Below are positions 30,397 through 40,790 of a DNA stretch of 64,000 nt, piece after piece (the first letter of the stretch is position 1; every line of letters starts with the position of its first letter). A model generated the notes under the pieces. It had not been told where the DNA came from. It saw nothing but the letters and a program-made list of their open reading frames with translations, and made no database searches. The DNA is from Vibrio sp. YMD68 (GTDB lineage: Bacteria > Pseudomonadota > Gammaproteobacteria > Enterobacterales > Vibrionaceae), in the NCBI RefSeq assembly GCF_029958905.1, contig NZ_CP124614.1, positions 2,976,001 to 3,040,000 of the forward strand, written 5' to 3'. A program made the position numbers and the translations under genes.

Positions 30397-30876
30397 ATGT
30401 TTGATATAGCGCTTTTTGAGCCAGAAATTGCCCCTAATACCGGGAACATCATCCGTTTAAGTGCAAACTGTGGGGCGAACTTACACCTCATTGAACCTCT
30501 CGGATTTGACCTCGATGAGAAAAAAGTTCGCCGAGCAGGGCTGGATTATCATGATCTCGCACGCGTTAAACGCCACAAAGACTACGACGCTTTTCTTGCT
30601 TATTTAGAGAGCGAACGTCACGGTCAATACCGTATTTTTGCGTGCACGACGAAAACAACAGGTCACCATGTTGACGCTGCGTTTACTCAAGGTGATGTTT
30701 TACTCTTTGGGCCTGAAACCCGCGGTCTTCCCGCCGACGTCATCGAAAGCTTGCCAATGGAGCAGCGTCTTCGAATTCCAATGATGCCCGATGCGAGAAG
30801 TTTAAACCTATCAAATGCTGTGGCAATTATCGCGTTTGAAGCGTGGCGACAGATGGGCTTCGATGGCGCAGTATAA
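30397..30876 (+). CDS. trmL: tRNA (cytidine(34)-2'-O)-methyltransferase
   Basis: TrmL methylates the ribose of wobble C34/U34 in tRNA-Leu. From [20 protein letters not shown] at 30397 it is 159 aa, the family length; the frame is open 11 codons further upstream. The SPOUT trefoil-knot motifs appear as FGPETRGLP and [16 protein letters not shown]. It lies after cpxRA on the same strand, 127 bp downstream. Confidence 0.94.
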   Translation: MFDIALFEPEIAPNTGNIIRLSANCGANLHLIEPLGFDLDEKKVRRAGLDYHDLARVKRHKDYDAFLAYLESERHGQYRIFACTTKTTGHHVDAAFTQGDVLLFGPETRGLPADVIESLPMEQRLRIPMMPDARSLNLSNAVAIIAFEAWRQMGFDGAV

Positions 30877-30966
30877 TATCAATCGCAGTCAATAACGGGT
30901 CCCCCTAGCTTGTTAAATTACTCGATAGCTGCGTTAGATTTTTTGCTTATAGAATCATAAAAACCG

Positions 30967-30996
30967 CAAAGGCAGCCCAAGAGCTGCCTTTCGTTT
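30967..30996. terminator. terminator between trmL and fxsA
   Basis: The stem GGCAGC-ccaaga-GCTGCC (30971-30988) has A-rich and T-rich flanks on both sides. It lies between the converging trmL and fxsA and probably serves both. Confidence 0.75.
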
Positions 30997-31017
30997 TGTC
31001 TCAAGCCTTAACAGCCG

Positions 31018-31539
31018 CTAATTAAGCCTGTTCTTGTCTTGATCCTCTTTTTTCTCATACTCCCCCTCAAACGTACTGCCATTCGAGTCAGAGTTGAATG
31101 GGTCGCGATGAAAAGGGTCTTGTTCGAATGGGTTCTGCCCAAATGAGTGAGCACCAAACCCCGCGCCGCCAACGGATTTCACCACCATTTTACTCATCAG
31201 ATACTTGGCAATGATTCCTCTAGGTGCTGGTAGCAACACAAGCATACCAAACGCATCCGTCATGAACCCTGGCGTCAGTAACAATACGCCAGCAACCGCC
31301 AGCATAACGCCTTCAAAAATTGCCTGAGCAGGCAACTCACCTTGATTTAAGCGGCCTTGTACCGTTCTTAATGTTTGCAAGCCTTGGCTACGTACCAGTG
31401 AGGCACCAACGAAAGCAGTAACGAGCACTAAGCCGATCGTCGTCCATAAACCAAGCAGATCACCGACTTGGATAAATAACGCAATCTCAATGATCGGCAC
31501 AAAAATAAATAGTAATAGTAAGATAGGAAACACACGCAC
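31018..31539 (-). CDS. fxsA: FxsA family membrane protein
   Basis: The 173-aa protein has about four hydrophobic segments. The FxsA signature runs from PILLLLFIFVPIIEIALFI through VGASLVRSQG to GVLLLTPGFMTDAFG. In E. coli FxsA overproduction relieves F-plasmid exclusion of phage T7; the normal role is unknown. The C-terminal tail is hydrophilic and repetitive (FEQDPFHRDPFNSDS). It is divergent from aspA, as in E. coli. Confidence 0.9.
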   Translation of the reverse strand: MRVFPILLLLFIFVPIIEIALFIQVGDLLGLWTTIGLVLVTAFVGASLVRSQGLQTLRTVQGRLNQGELPAQAIFEGVMLAVAGVLLLTPGFMTDAFGMLVLLPAPRGIIAKYLMSKMVVKSVGGAGFGAHSFGQNPFEQDPFHRDPFNSDSNGSTFEGEYEKKEDQDKNRLN

Positions 31540-31872
31540 TCCTTGGTTGAATTCAGTGTACGCGTAAAAGCCTCATTAGCTCAAATTAATCCTGTAAAAA
31601 TCTGTTTTATTCGCTATTTTCATTCCGACCACACGCAATTCTATGGCCTATTTATTTGCCCTAGATCATCAATCATTTGAATGATGATTGCCCCCACTTA
31701 AATTTTCATAAAAAGGTGATCAAGTTACTATTTTTATGTCTCTAGTTCAGTATGATGTGCCACAGACGTTAGGGAAGATTTCCTAACCCACAATTCTGAA
31801 GAAGGGATTCTTAATACGCAGAGTTGGGGAATATTTTATTACTCTCAATAATAATTCTCTAAGGATCCCGTT
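31540..31872. other. fxsA-aspA divergent intergenic region
   Basis: These 333 bp separate the divergent fxsA and aspA and must hold both promoters. I see a 14-bp palindrome, ATCATTTGAATGAT (31672-31685), and no coding sequence. E. coli aspA is under CRP and FNR, but I could not find a convincing site for either here. Confidence 0.5.
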
Positions 31873-33324
31873 ATGGCTACTCTACCAAGTACGTCAAAAG
31901 CCGTTAATCAAGCTACTCGAATCGAAGAAGATCTTCTAGGTCAGCGTCATGTCCCTGCTGACGCGTACTATGGCATTCACACTCTGCGCGCAATTGAAAA
32001 TTTCAACATCTCAAATTCAACGATCTCTGATGTGCCTGAATTCATTCGCGGCATGGTCATGACGAAAAAAGCCGCTGCACTCGCCAACAACGAACTGGGC
32101 GTATTACCAAAAGATGTCGCCCGTCATATTATTCAAGCGTGTGACGTCATCCTAGACACAGGCAAGTGCATGGATCAATTTCCATCGGATGTTTTCCAAG
32201 GTGGTGCGGGTACTTCGGTGAACATGAACACCAACGAAGTCATCGCGAATGTCGCATTAGAATTAATGGGCAAAGAAAAAGGTCAATACGAGTTCATTAA
32301 TCCAAATGACCACGTGAATAAAAGCCAATCCACCAACTGCGCCTACCCTACGGGGTTTCGTATTTCCGTGTTTAATAGCGTTCACAAACTGATTGATGCC
32401 ATTGAATACTTAAAAGGTGCCTTTGATTTAAAAAGCAAAGAATTTGAAAGCATCTTGAAAATGGGCCGAACTCAGCTTCAAGACGCCGTACCAATGACCG
32501 TAGGGCAAGAATTCCACGCCTGGTCTGTTACCTTGAATGAAGAGATTCGTGCACTCGAATACACATCAAAACTCTTACTTGAAGTGAACCTTGGTGCGAC
32601 TGCTATCGGTACTGGTCTTAATGCTGTTGAAGGCTACCAAGAGCTTGCAGTTAAACATTTAGCCGCAGTAACAGGCCACGAATGCGTACAAGCGGAAGAC
32701 TTGATTGAAGCCACGTCTGACTGTGGCGCTTATGTAATGACGCACGGTGCGCTGAAGCGTCTTGCGGTAAAACTGTCTAAGATTTGTAATGACCTTCGCT
32801 TACTTTCCTCTGGCCCGCGTACTGGCTTGAATGAACTAAACCTTCCAGAACTTCAGGCTGGCTCTTCCATCATGCCTGCAAAAGTGAATCCAGTGGTGCC
32901 GGAAGTCGTCAACCAAGTCTGTTTTAAAGTGCTGGGTAACGACAACACTATCTCGTTTGCTGCAGAAGGCGGACAACTGCAGCTGAATGTCATGGAACCG
33001 GTTATCGCCCAAAGCATGTTTGAGTCACTCGATATCCTAACCAATGCGTGTGTGAACCTTCGTGATAAGTGTATCGACGGCATCACAGTGAACAAAGAAG
33101 TGTGTGAAGGGTACGTGTTTAACTCTATTGGTATCGTGACCTACTTAAACCCATACATTGGTCACCACGAAGGTGATATTGTCGGTAAAATTTGTGCCGA
33201 AACCGGCAAGAGTGTGCGCGAAGTCGTTCTAGAACGCGGGTTATTAACCGAAGAAGAGCTCGATGATATCTTCTCAACAGAAAATCTCATGCGACCTCAA
33301 TATAAAGGTAAGCGGTACGAGTAA
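31873..33324 (+). CDS. aspA: aspartate ammonia-lyase
   Basis: AspA deaminates aspartate to fumarate and ammonia, supplying fumarate for anaerobic respiration. It is 483 aa. The superfamily signature [11 protein letters not shown] lies near residue 335, with the substrate-loop and conserved [10 protein letters not shown] and TNCAYPTGF segments. It is followed after a terminator by the dcuA-type transporter, the E. coli aspA-dcuA pair. The start ATG has AAGGATC about 5 nt upstream. Confidence 0.97.
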   Translation: MATLPSTSKAVNQATRIEEDLLGQRHVPADAYYGIHTLRAIENFNISNSTISDVPEFIRGMVMTKKAAALANNELGVLPKDVARHIIQACDVILDTGKCMDQFPSDVFQGGAGTSVNMNTNEVIANVALELMGKEKGQYEFINPNDHVNKSQSTNCAYPTGFRISVFNSVHKLIDAIEYLKGAFDLKSKEFESILKMGRTQLQDAVPMTVGQEFHAWSVTLNEEIRALEYTSKLLLEVNLGATAIGTGLNAVEGYQELAVKHLAAVTGHECVQAEDLIEATSDCGAYVMTHGALKRLAVKLSKICNDLRLLSSGPRTGLNELNLPELQAGSSIMPAKVNPVVPEVVNQVCFKVLGNDNTISFAAEGGQLQLNVMEPVIAQSMFESLDILTNACVNLRDKCIDGITVNKEVCEGYVFNSIGIVTYLNPYIGHHEGDIVGKICAETGKSVREVVLERGLLTEEELDDIFSTENLMRPQYKGKRYE

Positions 33325-33333
33325 CCCCATGAT

Positions 33334-33354
33334 GGCCCCAAACGGGGCCTTTTT
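33334..33354 (+). terminator. aspA terminator
   Basis: GGCCCC-aaac-GGGGCC (33334-33349) is followed by five T, 9 bp after the aspA stop. Confidence 0.88.
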
Positions 33355-33486
33355 GTCTTTTTATACAATGAGCTTCAGCTCTTATACATCTTCTTTTACT
33401 TAATACAAAAAATATCCATTTGAGTGGCCTAGGCTTCAATACTGAACTGTCGGCCACTGAACATAAAAATATAAAGAGGTCACATT

Positions 33487-34794
33487 ATGATCGCGGTTGA
33501 ACTATTCGTTGTCTTATTCTTTATCTTTATCGGGGCCCGGATCGGCGGGATCGGTATTGGTTTTGCCGGGGGTGCGGGTGTTATTGCGCTCTCATTGATA
33601 TTAGGCGTACCAACCAGTCAGAGTTTTATACCGGTTGATGTTATTTTGATCATCATGTCGGTGATTACGGCCATTGCGGCGATGCAAGTCGCTGGGGGTA
33701 TGGACTGGTTGGTTCAAATCGCTGAGAATTTTCTTAGAAAGCACCCAGAACGCATTACGTTTTATGCCCCGATTGTGACGTTTTTTATGACGCTACTGGC
33801 AGGAACAGGACACACTGCGTTCTCTACCCTACCTGTCATCGCAGAAGTGGCTAAAGGACAAGGCGTTCGTCCTTCACGACCACTGTCTATTGCTGTTGTC
33901 GCATCACAAATTGCGATTACCGCATCACCTATTTCAGCTGCCGTTGTTGCCTTTGCCGCTATGTTGGCTCCATTTGGTGTCGATTATCTGACCCTGCTTG
34001 CTGTCTGTATTCCAACCACATTCATTGCTTGTATGGTCGGCGCATTTGTTTCGAACTTCATGGGCTGTGAACTCAAAGATGATCCTATCTACCAAGAGCG
34101 TCTTGCAAAAGGGCTAATTAAGCTATCCAACAACGAGAAACGAGAAATCTTACCCACAGCAAAACGGGCCACCTATATTTTCCTCGGAGCGATACTCTTT
34201 GTGGTTTGCTACGCGGCGGCCATTTCAAGCTCAATTGGCTTGATTGAAAATCCGGCTTTAGGCCGAAACGAAGCGATCATGAGTGTGATGCTTGCTGCTG
34301 CTGCTGCCATCGTGATGTTCACTAAAATTGACGCATCTAAGATCCCTGCGGCTGCCACGTTTCGTTCAGGTATGACAGCGTGTGTGTGTGTATTAGGCGT
34401 TGCATGGCTTGGGTCAACGTTTGTTAATGCCCATGTTGACGGTATTAAAGATGTCGCAGGTGCGTTACTGGCCGATTACCCGTGGATGCTCGCATTAGTT
34501 TTATTCTTTGCGTCAATGCTGCTTTACTCTCAAGGAGCAACGACGGTCGCTCTTATGCCAGCTGCACTTGCTATTGGTGTTGCACCACTAACCGCAGTGG
34601 CCTCGTTTGCTGCGGTGAGCGCTTTGTTTGTACTGCCAACCTACCCAACCCTACTGGCTGCGGTTGAGATGGATGACACGGGATCGACACGAATTGGTAA
34701 GTACGTATTTAACCATCCGTTCTTTATCCCTGGTGTCGCGACCATTACAACGGCTGTGGCTCTCGGATTTACACTGGGCGGTCTTCTTATCTAA
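33487..34794 (+). CDS. dcuA: anaerobic C4-dicarboxylate transporter (DcuA/DcuB family)
   Basis: Dcu carriers take up aspartate or fumarate and exchange it for succinate under anaerobiosis. It is 435 aa and almost entirely hydrophobic, with about 10-12 helices. Family segments are FIGARIGGIGIGFAGGAGV near the N-terminus and AGTGHTAFSTLPVIAEVA near residue 100. The position after aspA favours DcuA over DcuB. AAAGAGGTC precedes the ATG. Confidence 0.9.
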   Translation: MIAVELFVVLFFIFIGARIGGIGIGFAGGAGVIALSLILGVPTSQSFIPVDVILIIMSVITAIAAMQVAGGMDWLVQIAENFLRKHPERITFYAPIVTFFMTLLAGTGHTAFSTLPVIAEVAKGQGVRPSRPLSIAVVASQIAITASPISAAVVAFAAMLAPFGVDYLTLLAVCIPTTFIACMVGAFVSNFMGCELKDDPIYQERLAKGLIKLSNNEKREILPTAKRATYIFLGAILFVVCYAAAISSSIGLIENPALGRNEAIMSVMLAAAAAIVMFTKIDASKIPAAATFRSGMTACVCVLGVAWLGSTFVNAHVDGIKDVAGALLADYPWMLALVLFFASMLLYSQGATTVALMPAALAIGVAPLTAVASFAAVSALFVLPTYPTLLAAVEMDDTGSTRIGKYVFNHPFFIPGVATITTAVALGFTLGGLLI

Positions 34795-34836
34795 CTGAGG
34801 TTTATTACTCAGCGGTGATTTAACACCAACAAAAAA

Positions 34837-34862
34837 GAAAAGGGAGCATCGGCTCTCTTTTC
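34837..34862 (+). terminator. probable dcuA terminator
   Basis: GAAAAGGGAGC-atcg-GCTCTCTTTTC (one wobble) makes an 11-bp stem, 42 bp after the dcuA stop. The T-run is part of the stem, with more T following. Confidence 0.6.
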
Positions 34863-35310
34863 TATTTCTCAAAGACGATAATTTGACCACAATCAATTTA
34901 TCGTTCAATAATTAATTAAATCCCTATTTTAAGACTCTGAATAAATTTCCGTCACGGCTAATTTTAATTAACAACGCCCTTACCTTGCCAACCCTGTTAG
35001 AAAAATCATCGAATATTAATCCAAAATTACTAAAGAAATACCCTCAAGTATTTTAAAGTTTAATTCTAGCTATTTTTCATCCCCTTATTTTTGTGAACAA
35101 ACACAAAGTTAATGAATAAGCCCAAGCATAGAATAATGACAGATATCGAGCCAAATAATAACGAACGATAAGGTCAACCCCAACAAGTTGACTATAGATA
35201 AATCTATAATTATTCATTTTATCTGTGTGATTGTACTTCGTACTGGTCACCATTACTTATTAGTCGCTGATTCACATCTATTTTATTCCAATAGATGTAA
35301 GGAGATTGCT
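34863..35310. promoter_or_regulatory. AT-rich upstream region of the YfcC-type gene, with ARG-box-like sites
   Basis: This 448-bp region has no gene. Two 14-bp sequences each match the ArgR half-site pattern TGAAT-N4-ATTCA at 8 of 10 positions: CGAAT-ATTA-ATCCA (35010-35023) and TCTAT-AATT-ATTCA (35203-35216). An open frame from a TTG at 35188 joins the transporter gene, but I treat that stretch as leader. In AT-rich DNA such matches can arise by chance. Confidence 0.35.
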
Positions 35311-36759
35311 ATGACAACTCAGACTTTGCCAACAGAAAACAAAAAGGGTAGCTTCTTTGCTAATTTTAAGTTTCCCTCCGCTTACACCATTCTATTCATT
35401 CTTATTGCACTCGTCGCCCTATTAACTTGGATTGTTCCTGCCGGTCAATATGACCGAGTGATGAACGATGATTTAGGACGGGAAGTCCCCGTAACAGGGA
35501 CCTATCAACCCGTTGAAGGGAATCCGCAAGGCGTGATTGATGTACTGCTTGCACCAATCGATGGCTTTTACGATCATGAAAGCTATGAAGCAGCGGCTAT
35601 CGACGTCTCTCTGTTCATTCTCATTATTGGTGGCTTTCTGGGGCTCGTGACCAAAACCGGTGCCATCGATGCCGGTATTGAGCGTGTTACGGCACGTTTA
35701 GAGGGCCGAGAAGAGCTGATGATCCCCATACTGATGGCGCTGTTTGCCGCAGGAGGCACGGTGTATGGAATGGCTGAGGAATCCCTACCGTTTTACACCT
35801 TGCTCGTCCCTGTCATGATGGCGGCACGTTTTGATCCTTTAGTCGCAGCGGCAACAGTGCTGCTTGGCGCTGGTATTGGCGTGCTGGGTTCAACCATCAA
35901 CCCATTTGCCACTGTTATCGCTGCCAATGCTTCTTCGATTCCCTTTACCGAAGGCATCGTGTTGCGCATAGCCATGCTGGTCATTGGTTGGGTTATCTGT
36001 GTCGCATATGTCATGCGTTACGCAAAAATGGTTCAGGCCGATCAAACCAAATCACTTGTTTATGACAAATATGAAGAAAATAAGGCTCACTTCCTCGGTA
36101 ATACTAACGGTGAGAAACTGGAATTCACCTTAACACGTAAGCTAATCCTCACCATCTTTGGTGCATCTTTCGGGGTCATGATTTACGGTGTTTCTGTTGC
36201 TGGCTGGTGGATGGCTGAGATTTCGGCCATGTTCCTCGCTTCTACCATCATCATTGGTATTGTTGCCCGAATGAGTGAAGAGGAATTTACTTCTAGCTTC
36301 ATCGATGGAGCACGCGATTTATTAGGCGTAGCACTCATCATCGGTATTGCTCGGGGTATTGTGGTGGTGATGGATCGTGGGATGATCACTGACACGATTC
36401 TGTATTCAGCCGAACAAATGGTGACAGGGCTCTCGTCAGTCGTCTTTATTAATGTCATGTTTTTCTTAGAAATACTGCTCTCTTTCTTGGTACCTTCCAC
36501 TTCAGGGCTTGCCGTATTAACCATGCCCATTATGGCCCCATTAGCCGACTTTGCCGGGGTGGGTCGTGATCTCGTGATCACAGCATATCAGTCAGCCTCT
36601 GGGTTAGTTAACTTGATTACTCCAACCTCTGCGGTAGTCATGGGAGGGCTAGCCATCGCACGGGTACCGTATGTGCGCTGGGTGAAATGGGTGATGCCAT
36701 TAATCGGTATCTTGACTGTATTTTGTATGGTGGTACTGAGCATAGGTGCGCTTCTATAA
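35311..36759 (+). CDS. YfcC family transporter (probable arginine/ornithine exchange)
   Basis: The 482-aa membrane protein belongs to the DcuC-like YfcC family, with about 11-12 helices. Marks are WIVPAGQYDR near residue 45, GGTVYGMAEESLPFY near residue 150 and the C-terminal SASGLVNLITPTSAVVMGGL. The ATG at 35311 is preceded by TAAGGAGA; the TTG-started 41-residue extension is not family-like. It stands in front of arcA-arcC-argF, where ArcD usually sits, so arginine uptake coupled to ornithine export is inferred. A strong terminator separates it from arcA. Confidence 0.85.
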   Translation: MTTQTLPTENKKGSFFANFKFPSAYTILFILIALVALLTWIVPAGQYDRVMNDDLGREVPVTGTYQPVEGNPQGVIDVLLAPIDGFYDHESYEAAAIDVSLFILIIGGFLGLVTKTGAIDAGIERVTARLEGREELMIPILMALFAAGGTVYGMAEESLPFYTLLVPVMMAARFDPLVAAATVLLGAGIGVLGSTINPFATVIAANASSIPFTEGIVLRIAMLVIGWVICVAYVMRYAKMVQADQTKSLVYDKYEENKAHFLGNTNGEKLEFTLTRKLILTIFGASFGVMIYGVSVAGWWMAEISAMFLASTIIIGIVARMSEEEFTSSFIDGARDLLGVALIIGIARGIVVVMDRGMITDTILYSAEQMVTGLSSVVFINVMFFLEILLSFLVPSTSGLAVLTMPIMAPLADFAGVGRDLVITAYQSASGLVNLITPTSAVVMGGLAIARVPYVRWVKWVMPLIGILTVFCMVVLSIGALL

Positions 36760-36794
36760 GCAATCGAACCATACTTTCCCGTCTGTCTCATTTA

Positions 36795-36818
36795 AGCCAC
36801 TGTCCAGTGGCTTTTTTG
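36795..36818 (+). terminator. terminator after the YfcC-type gene
   Basis: AGCCACTG-tc-CAGTGGCT (36795-36812) is followed by five or more T, 35 bp after the stop. Confidence 0.9.
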
Positions 36819-36856
36819 TCTCTCTTGTTTATGAAATAAACGGTCACTTGCAAATA

Positions 36857-36910
36857 ATCTTCCATTTTAAAATAACTTTCCACTTTAAAATAATCTTTCA
36901 CTTCAAAATA
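36857..36910. repeat. three tandem 18-bp repeats upstream of arcA
   Basis: Three adjacent imperfect 18-bp units, at 36857-36874, 36875-36892 and 36893-36910, follow the pattern A(T/C)(C/T)TT(C/T)CA(T/C)TT(T/C)AAAATA. A degenerate fourth, AAAAGTCACTTT, follows. They lie in non-coding DNA about 560 bp before arcA. Confidence 0.65.
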
Positions 36911-37466
36911 AAAAGTCACTTTCTGTCGTTTTTTATATCAATGAACACTTCATGGTTAATTACTATAAATAATGTAGGCATTAGATAGACTAATAAAACC
37001 GTATCGCTATATAAAACACCCCCTTTAAATGAATGTGATCTATATTAATTAATTACAATAAAAACCGTTAACAAACACCGTATAAAAACAAAAATAATAA
37101 CTATAAGTATAAAAAAAACGAATATTTACACATTGATCTTTTATCTGTCACGTAAAAATTAGAGCATAATATTCCCGAACAATAATCAATCTATAAGTAA
37201 ATTATATCTTTAGTGCATAAAATTCCAGAAATAGTGACATATCACACAGACCAGTTATAGATTAAAAAATGCATATAAATTGTTAAATATAATAAAAAAC
37301 AAGGGGGAGTAATACCAATTAATTTGTGATTAACCTCTAAGAAAGCCCACTGAACCTGAGTAATATAAATAATATAGAAAGAGAGAAAATTGAAATATCC
37401 AACCCTTACCTTCTGACAATAAATATTGCATAAATAGCAATAGTTAATTAATAGAGAGATACGATC
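36911..37466. promoter_or_regulatory. very AT-rich arcA upstream region
   Basis: This region has no gene and an unusually high A+T content. It carries AATGTGATCTA (37033-37043), a good left half of a CRP site without a matching right half, and TAATACCAATTAA (37310-37322), one end of the repeat seen at 18609. I found no ARG box with at least 8 of 10 matches. The arcA promoter must lie here, since the upstream gene ends with a terminator. Confidence 0.4.
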
Positions 37467-38687
37467 ATGAGTAAGTTCTATGTAGGTTCTGAAATAGGTC
37501 AATTACGTCGCGTGCTCATTCATCGCCCTAGACGGGCACTCACTCACCTTACCCCTTCAAATTGTCACGACCTGCTGTTTGATGACGTGCTTGCCGTTGA
37601 ACGCGCAGGAGAAGAGCATGATGCCTTTGCTCAAACTCTAAAAAGTCAGGGCGTTGAAGTGCTTTTGCTGACTCAACTTCTCGCGGAGACACTGAATGTC
37701 GCAGAAGCGAAAGATTGGCTTCTTAATACGCAGATATCCAACTATCGCTATGGCCCTACGTTCGCTAACGATGTGCGCTGCTACTTAGGAGATTTACCTC
37801 ATCTGGAACTGGCCAAAATCTTAACGGGTGGCTTGTCCTTCTCTGAGTTACCAATGACATCGTCTTCTATGCTGCAATCCATGCACAAGCCAACCGATTT
37901 CATTATTGATCCACTGCCGAACCACCTATTCACGCGAGACACCTCTTGTTGGGTTTACGGGGGCGTTTCCATTAATCCTATGGCCAAACTTGCTCGCCAG
38001 CGTGAAACCAATCATCTTCGTGCAATCTACCGCTGGCACCCAACCTTCGCAGGCGAAGATTTTATCAACTATTACGGCGATGAAGAAAAATCCTATGACC
38101 GCTCAACCATTGAGGGGGGCGATGTTCTCGTCATCGGCAAAGGCGCCGTATTAATTGGCATGTCTGAACGTACTACGGCTCAAGGCGTTGAACAGCTGGC
38201 ATCAAGCCTGTTTGGGCACGGCCAAGCAAAACAAGTGATCGCATTAGAACTTCCACAGGATCGCTCTTGTATGCACCTTGATACGGTCATGACCCACATG
38301 CGCGAAGATACTTTCTCTATCTACCCGAATGTCATTCCAGATAACGTCAACTGCTGGAGTTTAACGGGCAATGAATCAGGAGCAGTAAAAGCAACCCAGC
38401 AAGATTCTTACATGCACACCATTGCTCAAGCGCTAGAGGTCGACAAGTTGAATCTCATCACCACTGGTGGCAACAGCTTTGAAGCCGAACGTGAGCAGTG
38501 GAATGACGCCAATAACGTACTGACGGTGAAGCCCGGCGTGGTCATTGGTTACGAACGCAACACTTACACGAACGAGAAATACGATAAGGCTGGAATTACC
38601 GTATTACCCATTCCAGGGGATGAGCTTGGCCGTGGCCGTGGGGGCGCTCGTTGCATGAGTTGTCCGATTGAACGCGATGGCATCTAA
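37467..38687 (+). CDS. arcA: arginine deiminase
   Basis: ArcA hydrolyses arginine to citrulline and ammonia, the first step of the arginine deiminase pathway. It is 406 aa. The substrate-binding motif FTRDTSCWV lies near residue 158. Catalytic His/Asp are in MHLDTVMT near residue 270, and the catalytic Cys is in [15 protein letters not shown] at the C-terminus. It begins [19 protein letters not shown] with AGAGAG upstream. It is followed by arcC after 57 bp and by the carbamoyltransferase gene, an arc operon. Confidence 0.97.
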   Translation: MSKFYVGSEIGQLRRVLIHRPRRALTHLTPSNCHDLLFDDVLAVERAGEEHDAFAQTLKSQGVEVLLLTQLLAETLNVAEAKDWLLNTQISNYRYGPTFANDVRCYLGDLPHLELAKILTGGLSFSELPMTSSSMLQSMHKPTDFIIDPLPNHLFTRDTSCWVYGGVSINPMAKLARQRETNHLRAIYRWHPTFAGEDFINYYGDEEKSYDRSTIEGGDVLVIGKGAVLIGMSERTTAQGVEQLASSLFGHGQAKQVIALELPQDRSCMHLDTVMTHMREDTFSIYPNVIPDNVNCWSLTGNESGAVKATQQDSYMHTIAQALEVDKLNLITTGGNSFEAEREQWNDANNVLTVKPGVVIGYERNTYTNEKYDKAGITVLPIPGDELGRGRGGARCMSCPIERDGI

Positions 38688-38744
38688 CCTTCGATGATAA
38701 CGGCCGGTAGTGATCTGTCGGCCAAGCAGATAAAGAGAAAAATT

Positions 38745-39656
38745 ATGACTAAAAAAACCGTTGTCGTCGCACTGGGTGGTAATGCTCTTCTTCGCCGTGG
38801 TGAGCCATTGGAAGCCGAAGTTCAGCGCCACAATATTGAAACCGCCGTCAAAACGATTTCTGAAATTGCCAAGGATTATCAAGTCGTGCTTGTGCATGGC
38901 AATGGCCCACAGGTCGGGCTTTTGGCACTGCAAGGTTTGGAATACAAAGCGGTTAGCCCTTATCCGCTGGATGTGTTGGGCAGTGAAACTCAAGGCATGA
39001 TCGGATACATGTTGATGCAGGAATTTAAGAATCACCTGCCTGATCGAAATATCTCGTGCATGCTGACCCAAATGACGGTCGATCCCAACGATCCAGCCTT
39101 TTCTGATCCAACCAAGCCAATTGGACCGATTTATGAGGAAGCAGAGGCTCGCGAGTTGGCGGAAAAGTATCATTGGACCGTCAAACCTGATGGACAACAC
39201 TTTCGACGTGTGGTCCCTAGCCCTCAACCGACAGGCATCGTTGAACACCAAGCGATCACCAAATTAATTGATGAAGGGCACTTAGTCATCTGCACCGGTG
39301 GTGGCGGTATTCCGGTAAAAAAAGTGGATGGGAAGCTAGTGGGAGTGGAAGCCGTCATTGATAAAGACATGTCAGCGGCTTATCTCGCCAAACAGTTAGA
39401 AGCCGATGCCTTACTGATTCTCACCGACACTGATGCGGTTTACCTGGATTGGGGGAAGCCTACCCAACACGCTCTGCGCAGCACGACCCCGAGTGAGCTT
39501 GCAAAATACCAGTTTGATGCCGGTTCGATGGGGCCAAAAATTGAAGCATCTTGTGAGTTTATTAAGCAGGGAGGCAAAGTCGTCGGTATCGGTGCGTTAG
39601 AAGACGGCTTACAGATCCTACAAGGCACTGCGGGCACCAATATAGTTCGCGAGTAA
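38745..39656 (+). CDS. arcC: carbamate kinase
   Basis: ArcC transfers phosphate from carbamoyl phosphate to ADP, the ATP-yielding step of the pathway. From MTKKTVVVALGGNALLRRGE at 38745 it is 303 aa; the frame is open 17 codons further upstream but the arc-family N-terminus and an AGAGAA site fit this ATG. The amino-acid-kinase motifs VVALGGNAL and VLVHGNGPQVG are present, with TDTDAVYLDWG near the C-terminus. It lies between arcA and the carbamoyltransferase gene. Confidence 0.96.
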   Translation: MTKKTVVVALGGNALLRRGEPLEAEVQRHNIETAVKTISEIAKDYQVVLVHGNGPQVGLLALQGLEYKAVSPYPLDVLGSETQGMIGYMLMQEFKNHLPDRNISCMLTQMTVDPNDPAFSDPTKPIGPIYEEAEARELAEKYHWTVKPDGQHFRRVVPSPQPTGIVEHQAITKLIDEGHLVICTGGGGIPVKKVDGKLVGVEAVIDKDMSAAYLAKQLEADALLILTDTDAVYLDWGKPTQHALRSTTPSELAKYQFDAGSMGPKIEASCEFIKQGGKVVGIGALEDGLQILQGTAGTNIVRE

Positions 39657-39766
39657 CCGTTAAATAAACCAAGACATAATAATCAGCATCAGTAATCACA
39701 ATAATCGCTGCGCGGCTTAATTCTTCATCTGACATTAAGCCACGCATCAAACAGAAGGAATACATC

Positions 39767-40777
39767 ATGGCTTTTAATCTACGTAACCGTAATTTTCTAA
39801 AACTTCTCGATTTTACTCCGCGTGAAATCCAGCACTTGCTTGACCTTTCTGCTGAACTTAAAAAAGCAAAATACAACGGCTACGAACAACCGCGACTCAC
39901 CGGTAAAAACATTGCTCTGATCTTTGAAAAAAGCTCGACACGCACTCGGTGCGCCTTTGAAGTGGCCGCCTTTGACCAAGGTGCTCAAGTCTCTTACTTG
40001 GGGCCTTCAGGTTCGCAAATAGGCCATAAAGAGTCGATGAAAGATACCGCGCGCGTTCTTGGGCGTATGTACGATGGAATAGAATACCGCGGCTTTGGCC
40101 AAGAGATCGTCGAAGAACTGGGGGCTCATGCGGGTGTGCCTGTTTGGAATGGTTTAACAGACGAGTTTCACCCAACACAGATCTTGGCGGATTTCTTAAC
40201 CATGATAGAACACGGGCGGGGCAAACAATTGCACGAAATTAAGTTTGCCTACCTCGGAGATGCTCGCAATAACATGGGAAATTCACTGTTGGTTGGCGCG
40301 GCAAAAATGGGCATGGACATCCGTCTCGTTGCTCCTAAACAGTTCTGGCCAGAAGAACAGCTCCTGGCAACATGCCAAGATATCGCCAAAGAAACGAATG
40401 CAAAGATCACCTTAACCGAGGACGTTCAAGAAGGCATACAAGGTTGCGATTACCTTTACACCGATGTTTGGGTTTCTATGGGCGAAGCAAAAGAAGCTTG
40501 GGCTGAGCGTATCAACCTTATGCTCCCTTACCAGGTCAACATGAATATGCTCAAAGCTACAGGCAATCCTCATGTGAAATTCATGCATTGCCTTCCTGCG
40601 TTTCATGGTGAAGATACGACGGTTGGAAAACAGCTTGCTGCCGACTACCCGATTCTAAAAGACGGGGTGGAAGTGACCAATGAAGTGATTGAATCAGACC
40701 ATTCCATTGTCTTCGATGAAGCAGAAAATAGAATGCACACGATAAAAGCCGTTATGGTGGCGACATTAGGCCGTTAA
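39767..40777 (+). CDS. argF: ornithine carbamoyltransferase (catabolic context)
   Basis: The enzyme interconverts citrulline and phosphate with ornithine and carbamoyl phosphate. It is 336 aa. Carbamoyl-phosphate motif [14 protein letters not shown] lies near residue 55, HPTQILAD near residue 135, and the ornithine-site HCLPAFHGE near residue 273. In this operon it works in the citrulline-splitting direction, the arcB role. Vibrio annotations often name it argF; sequence alone does not settle the kinetic type. AGAAGGAA precedes the ATG. Confidence 0.95.
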   Translation: MAFNLRNRNFLKLLDFTPREIQHLLDLSAELKKAKYNGYEQPRLTGKNIALIFEKSSTRTRCAFEVAAFDQGAQVSYLGPSGSQIGHKESMKDTARVLGRMYDGIEYRGFGQEIVEELGAHAGVPVWNGLTDEFHPTQILADFLTMIEHGRGKQLHEIKFAYLGDARNNMGNSLLVGAAKMGMDIRLVAPKQFWPEEQLLATCQDIAKETNAKITLTEDVQEGIQGCDYLYTDVWVSMGEAKEAWAERINLMLPYQVNMNMLKATGNPHVKFMHCLPAFHGEDTTVGKQLAADYPILKDGVEVTNEVIESDHSIVFDEAENRMHTIKAVMVATLGR

Positions 40778-40790
40778 TTGTAAAAAATTC

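Noticed and set aside
31712..31730. GTGATCAAGTTACT as a CRP/FNR site upstream of aspA
   Set aside because: Only one half matches; the second half agrees at two of five positions for CRP and poorly for FNR.
35188..35310. 41-residue N-terminal extension of the YfcC-type protein
   Set aside because: It starts with TTG, lacks a ribosome site and contains ARG-like DNA; the ATG at 35311 has TAAGGAGA upstream and gives a family-like N-terminus.
36746..36988. 80-aa open frame with FHFKI repeats
   Set aside because: It begins inside the YfcC-type gene and passes through its terminator; the peptide repeats simply reflect the 18-bp DNA repeats.
37233..37246. AGTGACATATCACA as a CRP site upstream of arcA
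   Set aside because: The GTGA and TCAC halves are 4 bp apart instead of the 6 bp needed for CRP, and the sequence does not fit the FNR consensus TTGAT-N4-ATCAA.
37242..37502. 86-aa minus-strand open frame upstream of arcA
   Set aside because: It overlaps the arcA start, has a random, Tyr/Leu-rich AT-driven composition and lacks a ribosome site.
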